NCBI RefSeq assembly: GCF_910592395.1
Contig: NC_088323.1
Span: 10,589,501-10,653,500 of the forward strand
Direction of reading: 5' to 3'
Source: Lineus longissimus
Taxonomy: Eukaryota > Nemertea > Pilidiophora > Heteronemertea > Lineidae
DNA length: 64,000 nucleotides
Shown here: piece after piece, positions 12,661 to 22,504 of the stretch
Layout: every line of letters begins with the position of its first letter
Numbering within the stretch: the first letter of the stretch is position 1
Translations under genes and position numbers: made by a program
The notes under the pieces: generated by a model
What the model was told of the DNA's origin: nothing
The model's database searches: none
Seen by the model: only the letters and a program-made list of their open reading frames with translations

Positions 12661-13330
12661 TCAATTGTCTATATTATTTCTGAACTTAGAACTGAACGTT
12701 CGTGCACTTTGATGTGGCTAGAAAAACGTTGAAAAGAAAAGTTTTTGACTAATCTTAGACATCCGAAAATCATACATGTCACTACTTTTAGTTTTTAAAC
12801 CAGAAATACTGAATTTAGGACATAACCTGGACATAACCATGCTGATTTTGACCGTTGCGCATGAATGTCTCATTTTTCAGCTTGGCAAGATTTCTGCGTC
12901 TCGGTCTTTATCTCTGATCCAAATTGTGTCACCATCATGATGTCTGCAGCATTTTGGGCTTTCTTTCGCAGAAGCTCCACTCGATCTTCCAAATCCGAAA
13001 CTATAGTCCTGCTTCCAACTGATCGCTGTGACTTCTTTCTATTTTATAACTATTGTTCGGTTAAATAACATTAAAATAATTCGTCCGAACGATCATAGGA
13101 TGAGTTTGTTGTGCCATGCCTCATCGCACTTTAGCATTTCGTCTAGTTGATCGAAATTAGAGTGATATCCCTTCTCGTTTCAAAAATGATTAGGTGATTA
13201 TACTCCATTTTCTATGGTAGATTAAACGAACAAATACGCTGAGGAAGTGCCCCTTCGTCGTTCATCGCCAGTCGCAGTTTTATGACTCGAATATTACCGA
13301 TGCCGGCGAAATCAAGCACTTTTCTTGCCG
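12660..13330. repeat. Left arm of imperfect inverted repeat flanking the central transposon gene
   Basis: Blocks here reappear as reverse complement at 18800-19265. The inner block (about 13100-13275) carries gaagtgccccttcgtcgttc and aaatacgctgaggaag, matched by gacgaaggggcacttcttca near 18845. The outer block (about 12680-12765) carries tgaacgttcgtgcactttg and agtttttgactaatcttag, matched near 19140-19205. A middle stretch of roughly 290 bp (about 12780-13075) has no counterpart in the right arm. These may be the subterminal or terminal repeats of the central transposon. Confidence 0.75.
12870..13043 (-). other. Unmatched 58-codon open frame inside left inverted-repeat arm
   Basis: Read on the minus strand, the stretch between two stops encodes a charged, helix-favouring peptide including SDLEDRVELLRKKAQNAADI and TQFGSEIKTETQKSC. 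It has no start codon in the right place and no counterpart in the right arm. It looks like an exon or a fragment of a captured coding sequence, possibly coiled-coil, but I cannot name it. A plus-strand frame over the same bases is probably its shadow. Confidence 0.25.
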
Positions 13331-14550
13331 CTTTGCTGCATATGGACCCAGTCGATTACCCAACTTTGGAAAACTATTGGAAACTTGATCTTTTGTGCAA
13401 TTCACTATTCTCACGGACCGTCTTTTCAAGAATTAGGTTCCTGTTGCTACTGTGATTGTAGTATTTCTCCGAAAATCAAACGGAGAAAATGAAGAAGACC
13501 GTCCCGTTTTAGATTTAACGTTTCTGTTAGCCATTTCTGGGGTTATCGCAGAGGATTCTTCGCGATGTTAAAAAATCCCAAATTGCAATACTGCCATTCG
13601 GGCCGGACAATCATGGAAACCCCAGATGTCAGTTGCTAAAGCTACAATTCAATTGTGATCGTGATAGTCCAGCCAATCTAGCCCAAAATTGGGGGGGTAA
13701 CCTAGGACTAATTGCAACAGAAATGAAATAAGGTTTTTATGATAGAGTAGGGTCTACTACATGACATACTAAAAATCTATGAAAATCATTTCAATGGAAC
13801 ATGGTGAATTTTTAGATTCAATGAAGTGGGACTGGGAATCTATGCTGCAGTTAACGAAAGTTAGAATGAGCAGAACTTCCTTATTTTTCACTATAGGAAC
13901 GTATATTTGGTGTCTACACCCATGTTTTCATGGCCAATCTTTCAGAAAAACATGGTTAGAAATAACAAGGGTCATTACTTCTTGCATATTTTGGGGGTTA
14001 CCTACCCCGGAAATGCAAATTTAAGGTCGGAAGAAAGATTTCCGTAAGTATACTTCCTTCAGTTTTCTTTCTTATGTGGATGAAAATGCTTTGTACTTGG
14101 CTAAAGTTGTGAATTACATATAAAGAACTTGTCAGTAAATAGGAAACAGCAGTGAACTGCAATATACGGTAAGTGGGAGAAAGAGGGCAATCTTGATTTT
14201 TTAGCTATTCTATTGCCCAAGAATATTCAAAATAATAACTGCTCCCTACTAAGAAAAAAGATCGTGAGCAGGAAAACATTGTCTTCATTGTTTTAATAAT
14301 TATGGAAGTGTAAACAGAAGTAACATTGAATCAGTACAGAGAATCTTCTAAACAGAACAATAATGCATAATACCTTTGAGGTGAAGTTTAGATCATGAAC
14401 AGAACAATATATATATATAGATGTCATATAGAGTAGTATTGTTTGAACCTAATGCGAGTTTACAAAGTAAAATAGGCCTACATAAGTAATTCTGAGGAAC
14501 TCTTACTCCCACTCTGTCAAATATTTCAATCAAATATTGTTTTGTTTCAG
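13331..14550. other. Spacer upstream of central transposon gene
   Basis: No convincing gene is visible. A motif near 13668-13730 (tagtccagccaatcta, a gap, then taggactaattgcaac) recurs in the same orientation at 18571-18612 on the other side of the gene, so it may be an internal repeat of the transposon. The last bases, tttgtttcag at 14541-14550, look like a splice acceptor just before the first recognised coding block. A short open frame at 13779-14024 has no recognisable content. Confidence 0.4.
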
Positions 14551-14557
14551 GAGCATT

Positions 14558-14957
14558 ATGGATAAGTGCGTATTTTGTAAAACGTCGTTGACAGATGGGT
14601 CTAAAAATGACTGCAAAGGGATGTGCCGGAATCGGAAGAGCTAGTGATAGTGATGACCGTGGCGTCGATATCCATGTGAAACCTGGAGAAAAAGTTCATA
14701 CAGATTGCCGTCGTGACTTCACAAATCCAGAATATATCGAACTTTTTAAACGCAAGCGCACGTCAGAGGCTACTTCATCTGCTGACGATGGGTTCACTCT
14801 CCGTTCAGCTTCACCATTATTTTCGAACAAAGAACATTGTTTGTTTTGTGGGGTCGGTGTATGCATAAGGGCAAAACATTTACTTATTCCTGTAAGGACA
14901 ATGGACTTTCATTCTTCAATCGAAAGGTGTGATAACCGTAGTGACCAGTGGTGTTAA
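14558..14957 (+). pseudogene. Academ-like transposon protein, N-terminal Cys/His zinc block
   Basis: The ATG at 14558 opens MDKCVFCKTSLTDGSKND with a C-x2-C pair. A single-frame shift near 14600 moves the homologous reading to the frame of 14595-14957, which gives KGCAGIGRASD, then VHTDCRRDF (H-x2-C) and a second EHCLFCG pair. The C-x2-C, H-x2-C, C-x2-C spacing suggests a zinc-binding N-terminus. I recognise this from large uncharacterised transposon proteins common in marine invertebrate genomes. The preceding tttcag suggests that the coding part starts in a second exon. The block ends at an in-frame stop at 14955-14957. Confidence 0.6.
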
Positions 14958-14960
14958 CAA

Positions 14961-15269
14961 GTGAAAGCTAGACTAGCCTTTCTCAAAGACCTTCATGCTA
15001 TGTATCATCAAATATGCAGCACAAATTTCCGGACCAACAAACCGATTCCTCAGTGCTTTGATATATTAAGGGATGATACTGAAAGCAGGGCTAAGAAAGT
15101 GAAACTCCGCAGACAAAAGGATTCACAGAAAGAAGCAGCTTTTATTGAAAACATTGAACACTTAGAAGCTAACGATGAGGAACAAACTACAGTGAATGAC
15201 CTCATCAAACAGATGGCAGAAGCATATTCATTGAAACATGAAAGCAATGCACAAGAAACAATTCGGTGA
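14961..15269 (+). pseudogene. Academ-like transposon protein, second block
   Basis: This continues the same protein a few bases after the stop, in the same frame. It includes LAFLKDLHAMYHQICSTNFR, whose H-x2-C pair extends the zinc region, followed by a charged helical stretch (KVKLRRQKDSQKEAAFIENI). A stop at 15267 interrupts it, and further homologous-looking sequence (about 15290-15410, other frame) follows. It is one fragment of a decayed gene. Confidence 0.55.
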
Positions 15270-15440
15270 CAACCTGATAATCACTGGTATTAACGGCGTC
15301 GAAAATGTTGTGACGTTTAGGCGCAAAGCTTCGTCGATCCTTCGGAAGTTTTTTTTGTCAAAGCAACTTGACAGTGACTCGGAAAAGCTACGGCATCCCT
15401 AATCAAGAGTGATGTAAAGAATATTGTTCAATCTAGAGAC

Positions 15441-16064
15441 TTGTATCCGAGTACCCTTGAGATGTCGTCGGTTGAAGAGACAATGACATTCCTGCCGGAT
15501 TCATTGCGAGTCTTTCTTGATACTCTACTAGTAGGAAAGGACAAGACTTTGAAAATAAGTTCAATTGGTCAGGCGCTAATGCAAGCAACACGTCCCAGGG
15601 TTCTGATCGACCCACTGCAGCTTAAGCTCGGCATCCAGATGCATACACATTTTGCATCACGATTTCTGATAAATACTTAATACCAGCATGGTTTCAGTTG
15701 TTCCTACCCAGAAGTACAGAAATACGAAAGAAATGCAGCGATAAGTGTTGGTATTGACATCCCAGGCTTTGTCCCTGGTCACTTCATGCAGTATGTGGCA
15801 GACAATGTGGACCACAATGTCAGGACACTGGATGGTTCTGGTACGTTTCATGGCATGGGAATCATAACCACTGTCACACCTATGATAGGTCGTGCTGCAT
15901 CAGTTATCAAGCGTGTTTCTGTGACTGCTGATGACATAGCTGCAGTTGGGCGGATTGACATTCGTTATTTCACCCTGGAGCATGATGGAATGTCTTCCAA
16001 ATATGAACAATTTCAGAACGTGAATGACAAAGACAACTTGTCGAAGGTTGACCTGCTATGGTAA
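15441..16064 (+). pseudogene. Academ-like transposon protein, central conserved block
   Basis: The frame 15441-15680 carries RPRVLIDPLQLKLGIQMHTH and FASRFLINT. After a stop, the homology resumes around 15690-15850 with IPGFVPGHFMQYVADNVDHN, then GTFHGMGIITTVTPMIGRAA and RRIDIRYF-like sequence to 16064. The D-N-V-D-H-N and GTFHGMG motifs are the most conserved signatures that I associate with this family and may include catalytic acidic residues. Breaks: a stop at 15678-15680, a frame change near 15790, and a stop after VDLLW at 16062. Confidence 0.6.
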
Positions 16065-16269
16065 GTTTTTTCTTGGTTCGGCCACGTCACCCTGGTTGGT
16101 CAAGTGCAATGCAAATTATATCACATGGTGAGCACCCAGGACAAGCATCATTCATATTCCAATGATAGACATGAACCCAAGTGATCTAACATGCATATAT
16201 TTAACTCTGAATTTCGTATGTGACCATGCTTATCGCTACGGGGTTACACCGGTGATCACATTTGATCAA

Positions 16270-16580
16270 CCGCTTTGGTGACGATCATTGAGAGTGAACC
16301 AGACACAAGCCGACTCCGCTCGTTTGTGCTAAGACTAGGGGGTTTCCATACTCTCATGATTTTCCTAGGGAGTATTGGACTCTTGATGGCAGGCATGCGA
16401 CTCCAGGAACTGTTTGAGATGCTTTTCGCTTCAAATACTGTAACACACATTCTAAGCGGCAAGGCAGTTGCAAGAGCCATCTGTGGACACTTTCTTCTTG
16501 ACACAGCTGTGAACACCATTCGTATTGCAAATCTACTTGATGTGAACGTGCCCTCAGCTAAAGATGATGGAGGAAAATGA
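16270..16580 (+). pseudogene. Academ-like transposon protein, GGFH block
   Basis: The frame holds SRLRSFVLRLGGFHTLMIFL, GSIGLLMAGM and VTHILSGKAVARAICGHFLL. The GGFH-x-LM-x-FLG-x-x-G pattern is typical of the same family. Just upstream (about 16090-16260), broken frames read HGEHPGQASF-like and GYTGDHI-like pieces. The block ends at a stop at 16578. Confidence 0.55.
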
Positions 16581-17089
16581 TGACCTGCAATCAGATGATG
16601 CGATAGATTGAAGATGATGGCATCCTTTCCAAAGAACTGCAGATTGTTGCTGATCTTTTAGACAGACTCCTGGTAGGAGAGGTATCACTGTCAGAAGTTG
16701 ATTCATCAGCAGACCTCGAATCAATCAAAGATATGATCCAAAGAAAGACGATGGAATAAATATCGAGAACGAGTCAATTGTGGACAATGTATATGACGAT
16801 GATTCATATTGTGCGTGAATTTCTAAGGTCAGAACGAACAGGCAACTGGATCCAACACTTGCAGGTATTGCAAAAAATGTTACCGTATCTTGCAGCCTCA
16901 GGCCACAACCTGTACACGAAATCGCTCAATCTTTACCTTCAGAAAATGATAAAGTAACAGGAGAACAACCAAGATATCTACGCAAAATTCATGGAAGGAT
17001 TTCATGTTGTGCGGCGGTTCTGGGCGGGGCTCTCCGCCGACCTCATCATTGAACAAGTCTTAATGAGAACCTAAAGACCACAGGGGGAT
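16581..17089 (+). pseudogene. Degraded interval of the central transposon gene
   Basis: Short fragments only: a piece around 16730-16815 rich in Asp/Glu, and a piece around 16880-17045 reading HEIAQSLPSENDKVTGEQPR. Several stops occur. It bridges the GGFH block and the TRGRGM block with no sign of an intron, so I treat it as decayed coding sequence. Confidence 0.35.
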
Positions 17090-17442
17090 TAACAAGAGGT
17101 AGGGGAATGACCGAGTCACAACGATTGGTCTGGTGCATGTCAAGTCCTGTGAATGCTGAAGTTAACGATGCTATGCAACAACTCACCTCTGTGACATATT
17201 CCACGAGTGAACAGCATAAGGACCTATCAAAGGCTAGGCAAGGAAGGGACATGATTGCTAGTTTCAGTCCTTAAGGACCGGAGCCCCTTCGATGACAATG
17301 CATTAACAATGCATTGTCTTGTTGTCACTGGTGTATCCACAAGAGAAGACGTCAATATAGAAGAAGCCGAGCGATTTGGGAAGGACATTCTTAGTGAGCC
17401 ACGGGAGAGTTGTTACCTTCCAGATCTCTATGACACTTCCTA
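17090..17442 (+). pseudogene. Academ-like transposon protein, TRGRGM block
   Basis: Combined frames read LTRGRGMTESQRLVWCMSSP, then TYSTSEQHKDLSKARQGRDM. The 17255-17443 frame adds VLKDRSPFDDNALTMHCLVV and EAERFGKDILS. The change of frame near 17252 is a frameshift within continuous homology. Residue order matches the region between the GGFH block and the nuclease segment in this family. Confidence 0.55.
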
Positions 17443-17701
17443 AAGAAGGAAGAGTTCCTCTCCAATGAAAGAAACAAGCAACGGTTCATACACTAGCTCT
17501 CTGATGCGCTCGAAATGAAGGGCTGTGAAGTTTATCACGCCAAAGGCGACGCAGATCTTCTCATCGTCTAGACCGCCATTCAAATTGCAGAAAGATGTGA
17601 TGTGATTCTTGTCGGAGACGACACAGACCTTCTAGTTCTTCTTTGTTACCATGCCAAATATTTGGAACATACCATATTCCAGAGTCGAAAAAGGCGGCAG
17701 T
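17443..17701 (+). pseudogene. XPG-I-like nuclease segment of the central transposon protein
   Basis: The frame from 17443 reads KKEEFLSNERNKQRFIH, then GCEVYHAKGDADLLIV, then CDVILVGDDTDLLVLLCYH, with two in-frame TAG stops (after RFIH and after LLIV). The paired GDAD and GDDTDLL motifs match the layout of the XPG/FEN1 internal nuclease domain, where acidic residues in E-A-D and D-x-D bind catalytic metal. Academ-superfamily transposons are the DNA transposons described as carrying an XPG nuclease domain, which is my reason for that label. The assignment is inference from motifs, not a search. Confidence 0.5.
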
Positions 17702-18046
17702 CATGAAACAGTTAGTATCAAAAAGCACAATGGTTGTCCAACCAAAGTCGTTGCCACCTACTACAGCAACTGCTAAGTACCATAGCTTCCGTGTGTTTCA
17801 CCAAATTCAGGCATGGAAAGTGTCAACCTTGAGCCAGAAGATTGGGGTTGGAGGATCACAGAGGGTCACAGGGTCCCCATCATGACTGATTTGGAACCTG
17901 CTCCCAAAGTATTTACTGGAAGCGATACGATGCAAGTGCAAGACGGGGTGTGGAAAACGGTGTTGGTGCAGAGTGTACGCCCGCTTTTGTTGAATGTAGG
18001 GGTATATGTGAAAATATACGAAATATCAAAAGATACTGATTTGTGA
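17643..18046 (+). pseudogene. Academ-like transposon protein, C-terminal Cys-rich end
   Basis: Two overlapping frames give KSLPPTTATAKYHSFRVFHQ, then NLEPEDWGWRITEGHRVPIM and DLEPAPKVF. In a third frame from about 17929 the sequence reads IRCKCKTGCGKRCWCRVYAR followed by a Cys and a stop, a CxCx4CxxxCxC-type cysteine cluster like the CXC (tesmin/TSO1-like) tails of this family. Compared with full-length relatives as I remember them, the stretch between the nuclease segment and KSLPPTT is very short, suggesting an internal deletion. Confidence 0.5.
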
Positions 18047-18799
18047 AATGCTCATAGTTCAAACTGATTGTTGTGCAGTCTGATGTTAACCAATCCTAGG
18101 GAAATATGCTTCCATGCTTGAAATATACCAGTTTCAAACCAACTGTCTTTTAGCATTTCACTTCAGAGACAATTTGACTTCTAGTAGACCTGGGGTAGAC
18201 GTACCAACGTTTTGAATACAAAAGATCAATCAAATAAGATAAAACAGTTCTAGTTGATAGAATAGACTATGAAATCATGATAGAAGACGAAAAAAATGTA
18301 TTCAAGCTGACCAATACCTTACTGCTAACATTTCATAGGGTACCTAATTTCGCCAGTACCCCAATTATCACCAATATTCGACCCGGCCCAAAAATATTGT
18401 TCCAGTAAAGTTATTTTCCCAGATTTTTTATATGTTACTCTATATGCTGATTAAAAACTATTACAGAAGGTTTCGTTTCTGCAATTAGCAATTTATTAAT
18501 TTGGCATTTGGAGTTAACTCTGTGGCTCTGGTGGACAATGACAATAGGCCATTGTTTAATACAGCCATCATAGTCCAGTCAATCTAAGGATTGACCTAGG
18601 AATAATTGCAGCAAGATACACTGTGTAACAAGCAAAAATACTCTAGCATAAACTGCTGAGCGCAGATTAAGGAACGATAGTAGAATTTTTCTATTAATTT
18701 CAGATTCATGTAAGTTGCCTGAGGAATGAACCAAGTAGAGACCAAAGCCACTAGGATGATGTCAAGACAAGTACTGGAAGATTGATTGGAAGAGATCAG
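18047..18799. other. Spacer downstream of central transposon gene
   Basis: No gene is visible. It contains tagtccagtcaatcta at about 18571, with tcctagg-like and ataattgcagca sequence after it, in the same orientation as the motif at 13668-13730. The pair brackets the transposon gene and could mark its internal boundary. Confidence 0.4.
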
Positions 18800-19265
18800 T
18801 CTGCTCTAGCGGAAAAGCTCGAATCATGCGAGTGGCGATGAACGACGAAGGGGCACTTCTTCAGCGTATTTGTTCGTTTGCTCCACCATAGAAAATGGAT
18901 ATCAGTCTCATTTCGATCAACAGGTTACGATCAATCTAGACGAAATGCTAAAGTGCGATGAGGCATGGCACAACAAAGGGATGTGAGAGCACACCAAAGG
19001 AAACTGTATTTCTGGTTTTGTGTCTTAGGTGTCTAGATACCTTCTCAGTTTAGATTTACTGGTTTCACATGTCCAGTTGATCTCCTCATGTCATCTGTAG
19101 CTGATTACAGTGTCTAAAAGTATGGACATGTATGATGTTCGGATTAGTCAAAAACTTTTCTTTTTAACGTGTTTCAAAGTGAACGAACGTTCAGTTCTAA
19201 GTTCAAAAATAACATAGACGACGAGGCTGAAACGCAAGAGCATCAACACCATCACGAAGGCCCCG
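18800..19265. repeat. Right arm of imperfect inverted repeat flanking the central transposon gene
   Basis: Reverse complement of blocks in 12600-13330: gtggcgatgaacgacgaagg near 18831, gacgaaatgctaaagtgcga near 18938 and ggcatggcacaac near 18962, then ggattagtcaaaaacttttc near 19140 and acgaacgttcagttctaagt near 19184, and finally acgcaagagcatcaacacca near 19232. About 150 bp (18975-19130) has no partner in the left arm. The outer end of the match reaches the LINE-adjacent sequence on both sides. Confidence 0.75.
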
Positions 19266-19317
19266 GACGCCAGTAGTCCGCACTCACTCACTCACTATCC
19301 CCATTGTACCTCGACAG

Positions 19318-19965
19318 ATGGCTCATCTCAGAATGCAGTTAGCAATGGAGGAAAAGGTGGTTTATCAAACTCCAAGTCAGAAGCTCCCACTCCATATCAG
19401 TACCATCCAGCATTCTCTGCTGAGCTGAGATGCTAACCTCAGCCACTGACTATCTGATCACCACACAAGACAATCTCGTCATGCTTGACCGACACTCTGT
19501 CCGCATTACAGGCCCTTATCGCTGCAACATCAGACCAGAATGACCTACAAGGAATCAAAAACATTACTCGAGACGAAGCTGAAAAACCAATGGAGAGACG
19601 ACACTGATGGGAATCAGCCATGGAAAGACAGCATCCACCAACTTGACACAGAAAAGGCCAAGTCTCCATCTATCGACTTCGTACAGGGCACTGCAAACTC
19701 CACCAGCACCTGAAGACACTTGGGCTCCACCCAACTGCTTCCTGCGAATGTGGACTCGGCGACCAAACTCTAAGGAACATTCTGCAGGACTGTTCCTTGA
19801 TGAAAAGAAGACAGGAATTTTGGCCGGAGCCATTGTCACTGAAGACAAAGCTATGGGGAACAGCCGAAGACCTGCAACAAGTTATGAAAATCTAAACGCA
19901 GATGAAGAAGAAGAAGAAGAAAAAGAAATGTAGTTTAATCCCTATTGGCCGTTTAAGAGTCACTA
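19318..19965 (+). mobile_element. RNase H LINE 3' fragment, right copy R1
   Basis: A plus-strand copy beginning at gatggctcatctcagaatgc, almost the same internal point at which the left copy L1 begins. It includes a compressed RNase H region (19318-19530), the C-terminal segment (19607-19933) and a (GAA)n tail at about 19903-19926. Much of RNase H is deleted: the sequence jumps from the tcagaccaga region straight to atgacctacaaggaatc. Not functional. Confidence 0.75.
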
Positions 19966-20400
19966 CTACATTGTTTACTTCTTATTCAAGTGAACCGTAC
20001 CCCCAATCCAGCAAAGGACAATACTTTCACATAATAATCTGGTAAAACATCACATATGTTATATGATTGTCACTAAGGCAAAGGAGGCAGCGCCTGCAAG
20101 CACGTGGCTCGCGAATATTGATATGTGCATACCAACGTCGATACGCTATTCAGTGGACACACGTCTATAGAGATGACACATCTCATAATGCTGTTAGCAA
20201 TGGAGGAAGTGGTGTTTTTATCAAACTCCAAGACAGAGTTTTCCCACTCCATATCCGTACCATCCGGCATTCTTTCAAACTACAGAGCTGAGATGCAAGC
20301 GCTAACCTCAGCCACTGACTATCTTGATCACCACCCAAGAAGATGTAGGAGACAATTTCGTCTTGCTGACCGACACTGTCCGCATATTACAAGCCCTTAT
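19966..20400 (+). mobile_element. RNase H LINE 3' fragment R2, part before the transposon insertion
   Basis: The unit's 5' sequence (gtgaaccgtacccccaatcc, then ggcagcgcctgcaagcacgt) is followed by an RNase H region read across frames, including RWTHVYRDDTSHNAVSNGGS-like sequence in which TDGSS has become RDDTS, then NYRAEMQAL-type and DRHCP-type pieces. The copy is interrupted after aagcccttat at 20400 and resumes at 23393. Confidence 0.8.
20397..20400. repeat. Target-site duplication TTAT, left copy
   Basis: TTAT at 20397-20400 and again at 23393-23396 flanks the element. Removing 20401-23396 restores gcccttatggctgcaacatc, exactly the sequence of uninterrupted LINE copies such as 25358-25377. 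Confidence 0.9.
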
Positions 20401-20901
20401 CACAGCTGTTTCAGCTAAGCCTAAACATGACATCGAAATAAACCATTCTGCCTGCTGCCCAACGATTGGTCCATGCGAAAAGCCTGTTAACCGCTATGTA
20501 AACATTGTCGCCAATACACATCTCACACATTATTGCAATACCCATTCAGCCAAAGGGTAAATGTATTGGCATCGTTCAAACATCAGCGCGCTTCTGTACA
20601 TGTACTCGAATTAGATACGACGGTTTTCATTGGCTCATAAGTTGCGTCACATGACCATTCACCCGGCTTGAAAATTTCATGAAATTTGGACCAAAATTAA
20701 CGAAACAGTGGCGATTTCCATGTTTTTTATCGATTTTTCGACAAGTTACAGATTTCGGAATTCTTCAAGACTAGATAGCCGGGTAGGCATAATATCATAT
20801 ATCATAAATACCCCGGCTGTTTTGCATAACTCATTTCAGTTTCGTACAGAATCGTGCGTTTATTCTGAAATTTCTCAAACTTTGATCTGCTCAAATTCAA
20901 A

Positions 20902-21048
20902 ATGGCCGACTTGCAGACGGAGATTGAGATGGGGTGCCAAGTTCATCTTACAACATCGAATTCCCTTCATCGTTATTTAGCAAAACGAGTTACTTCCAGT
21001 ATTTATTTAAATCTTTTACTTTTAAAATATATATCTATTTTATGTTAG
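20902..21048 (+). pseudogene. Short open frame MADLQTEIEMG inside the transposon
   Basis: ATG in the context caaaatggccg opens a 48-codon frame, MADLQTEIEMGCQVHLTTSN, ending at a TAG near 21048. The start context and amino-terminal composition look like a first coding exon, but the tail becomes hydrophobic and AT-driven, so the true exon probably ends earlier. It may be the 5' exon of the captured gene fragment downstream. Confidence 0.3.
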
Positions 21049-21453
21049 TTTGCTGTCTATTCATGCAGAAAATGCATTTGAAAAACAAATGTCTAAAAAT
21101 AGTTGAGTTTTGAAGTTCGATGGTCGGGTCTATTTTGGTGAAAGGGGTACAGCATGGGTAATAGTACAATAATAAGTCATGATCGTGCTTATGAACAAGC
21201 CATGAGTTAGCATATACCATAGTTTATGTTGAAAATATCTTTACATATGTAATTGATAAATATAGTCTGAAGAATTCGCCAAATATAGAAAAGTTCTTGG
21301 TATATTATCCACCTGTTAGCAAAATGAACTCGCCCATTGACCCACATTCCAGTTTGTTGTGGTATTTTTGTACAGGGTGATGCCAAAACAGTGCCTTTTG
21401 TTGACTGGTAAACATTCCTTCAGTTACTAAAATGCCTTTTTCTTTAATTTCAG

Positions 21454-21589
21454 CTGGTTGCATGGTGTGTACTGCAGATAACTTCTCGACTTAATCCGGC
21501 TGTTGTGATGCTTTAGTTGATTCGAGATGCTACATGTATAAAGGCCCAGTACGTCGACATCATTGATCCGGTAGTGAACAAGATCAGTG
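21454..21589 (+). pseudogene. Captured exon-like segment 1
   Basis: Bounded by ctttaatttcag before 21454 and gtaagt at 21590. One frame reads LVAWCVLQITSRLNPAVVML, a TAG stop, then LIRDATCIKAQYVDIIDPVV and NKIS. Good splice sites around an otherwise long open frame argue for a real former exon. Function unknown. Confidence 0.4.
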
Positions 21590-21713
21590 GTAAGTTGAGC
21601 GATGTTTCCCTTCATCTATGTATTCACAAACAGATGATTGAAATCATTATACTGTATACCCGTAGGCTTTGTATGCATGTATTCTATTCTAATAAATTAC
21701 TCTTTATTTCAGG

Positions 21714-21793
21714 TTCAGCCTCCAAGATGTGTCACCAAAAATGCAACCGACATTATAGACATTCGTGATAACTACTCTGATTTTGGACTGATG
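21714..21793 (+). pseudogene. Captured exon-like segment 2
   Basis: Preceded by ctttatttcag and followed by gtaagt at 21794. The open frame reads VQPPRCVTKNATDIIDIRDN then YSDFGLM. The length is typical for an animal internal exon. Phase does not agree simply with segment 1, unless an upstream gtagtg donor near 21571 was used. Confidence 0.4.
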
Positions 21794-22015
21794 GTAAGTT
21801 CCGAGGCTATTTTGATTGCAATTAAATATTATTTGAATCTACATTGAAATAAAAGTGGACAACTGTAGGATACTTCCTTTCTTTCTCTAGATTCAACACT
21901 GGTCAGTGTCAGAATTGAATTAGAATAGAAGCTGTGTCTGTTGGAGCCACCCCAAGTTACCCCCCTCCCCATTTAGCCACTGCCATTATGTTTACACTCG
22001 CCTTTACAATTCCAG

Positions 22016-22323
22016 GTATACTCGTCTTCAAGATGGACCTGACTAGGAATGATGATGGTGACTTCCCTCTTCAGAGAAAAGCTCGGTTGGATTCGAAAGT
22101 TGGTGCAGGCGGTCATTAGCGATATTTCGGTCCTAAACGCAAGAAGTCCAAGAAATACACTGACAAATCAGGAAAACGTATATTCAATGTCGGCGACACG
22201 TGTTTGTTCCGATTGGACTCAAACGTTTATCTTGGAACCGTTCTTAGTCAAGTTGATGAACATCATTTCCAAATTGAGGACTATACAGGAACAGTGCGCA
22301 CCTTTGTCTGTCACTTTGATTAA
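22016..22323 (+). pseudogene. Captured 3' terminal exon, Tudor-like tail, one nonsense codon
   Basis: The acceptor acaattccag ends at 22015. The frame runs ILVFKMDLTRNDDGDFPLQR to VGAGGH, then TAG at 22117-22119, then stays open in the same frame: RYFGPKRKKSKKYTDKSGKR and FNVGDTCLFRLDSNVYLG, to VCHFD and TAA at 22321-22323. The GDTCLFR-(x)n-YLGTVLSQV-(x)n-IEDYTG pattern is reminiscent of a Tudor-type barrel, but that is only suggestive. An AT-rich tail without a clear AATAAA follows. A single nonsense codon in about 100 codons implies recent decay or capture. Confidence 0.45.
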
Positions 22324-22504
22324 AAGAAAGTTAAAGTTGAAACTTCTATAGCAAGGAATATGAAGATGTGAACTTTGTATTATTATTTTTTGAATGTATG
22401 AGTCTATTTAATGTAAATTAAATGCATATTGTGAATAATTAATAATAATAATATTGTGTACATTGAAATCATGACTTTTAATTTTTGTGTACTGGTACTG
22501 CCTT

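Noticed and set aside
12865-13068. 67-codon plus-strand frame
   Set aside because: It overlaps the minus-strand charged open stretch and has a less protein-like composition; probably its shadow.
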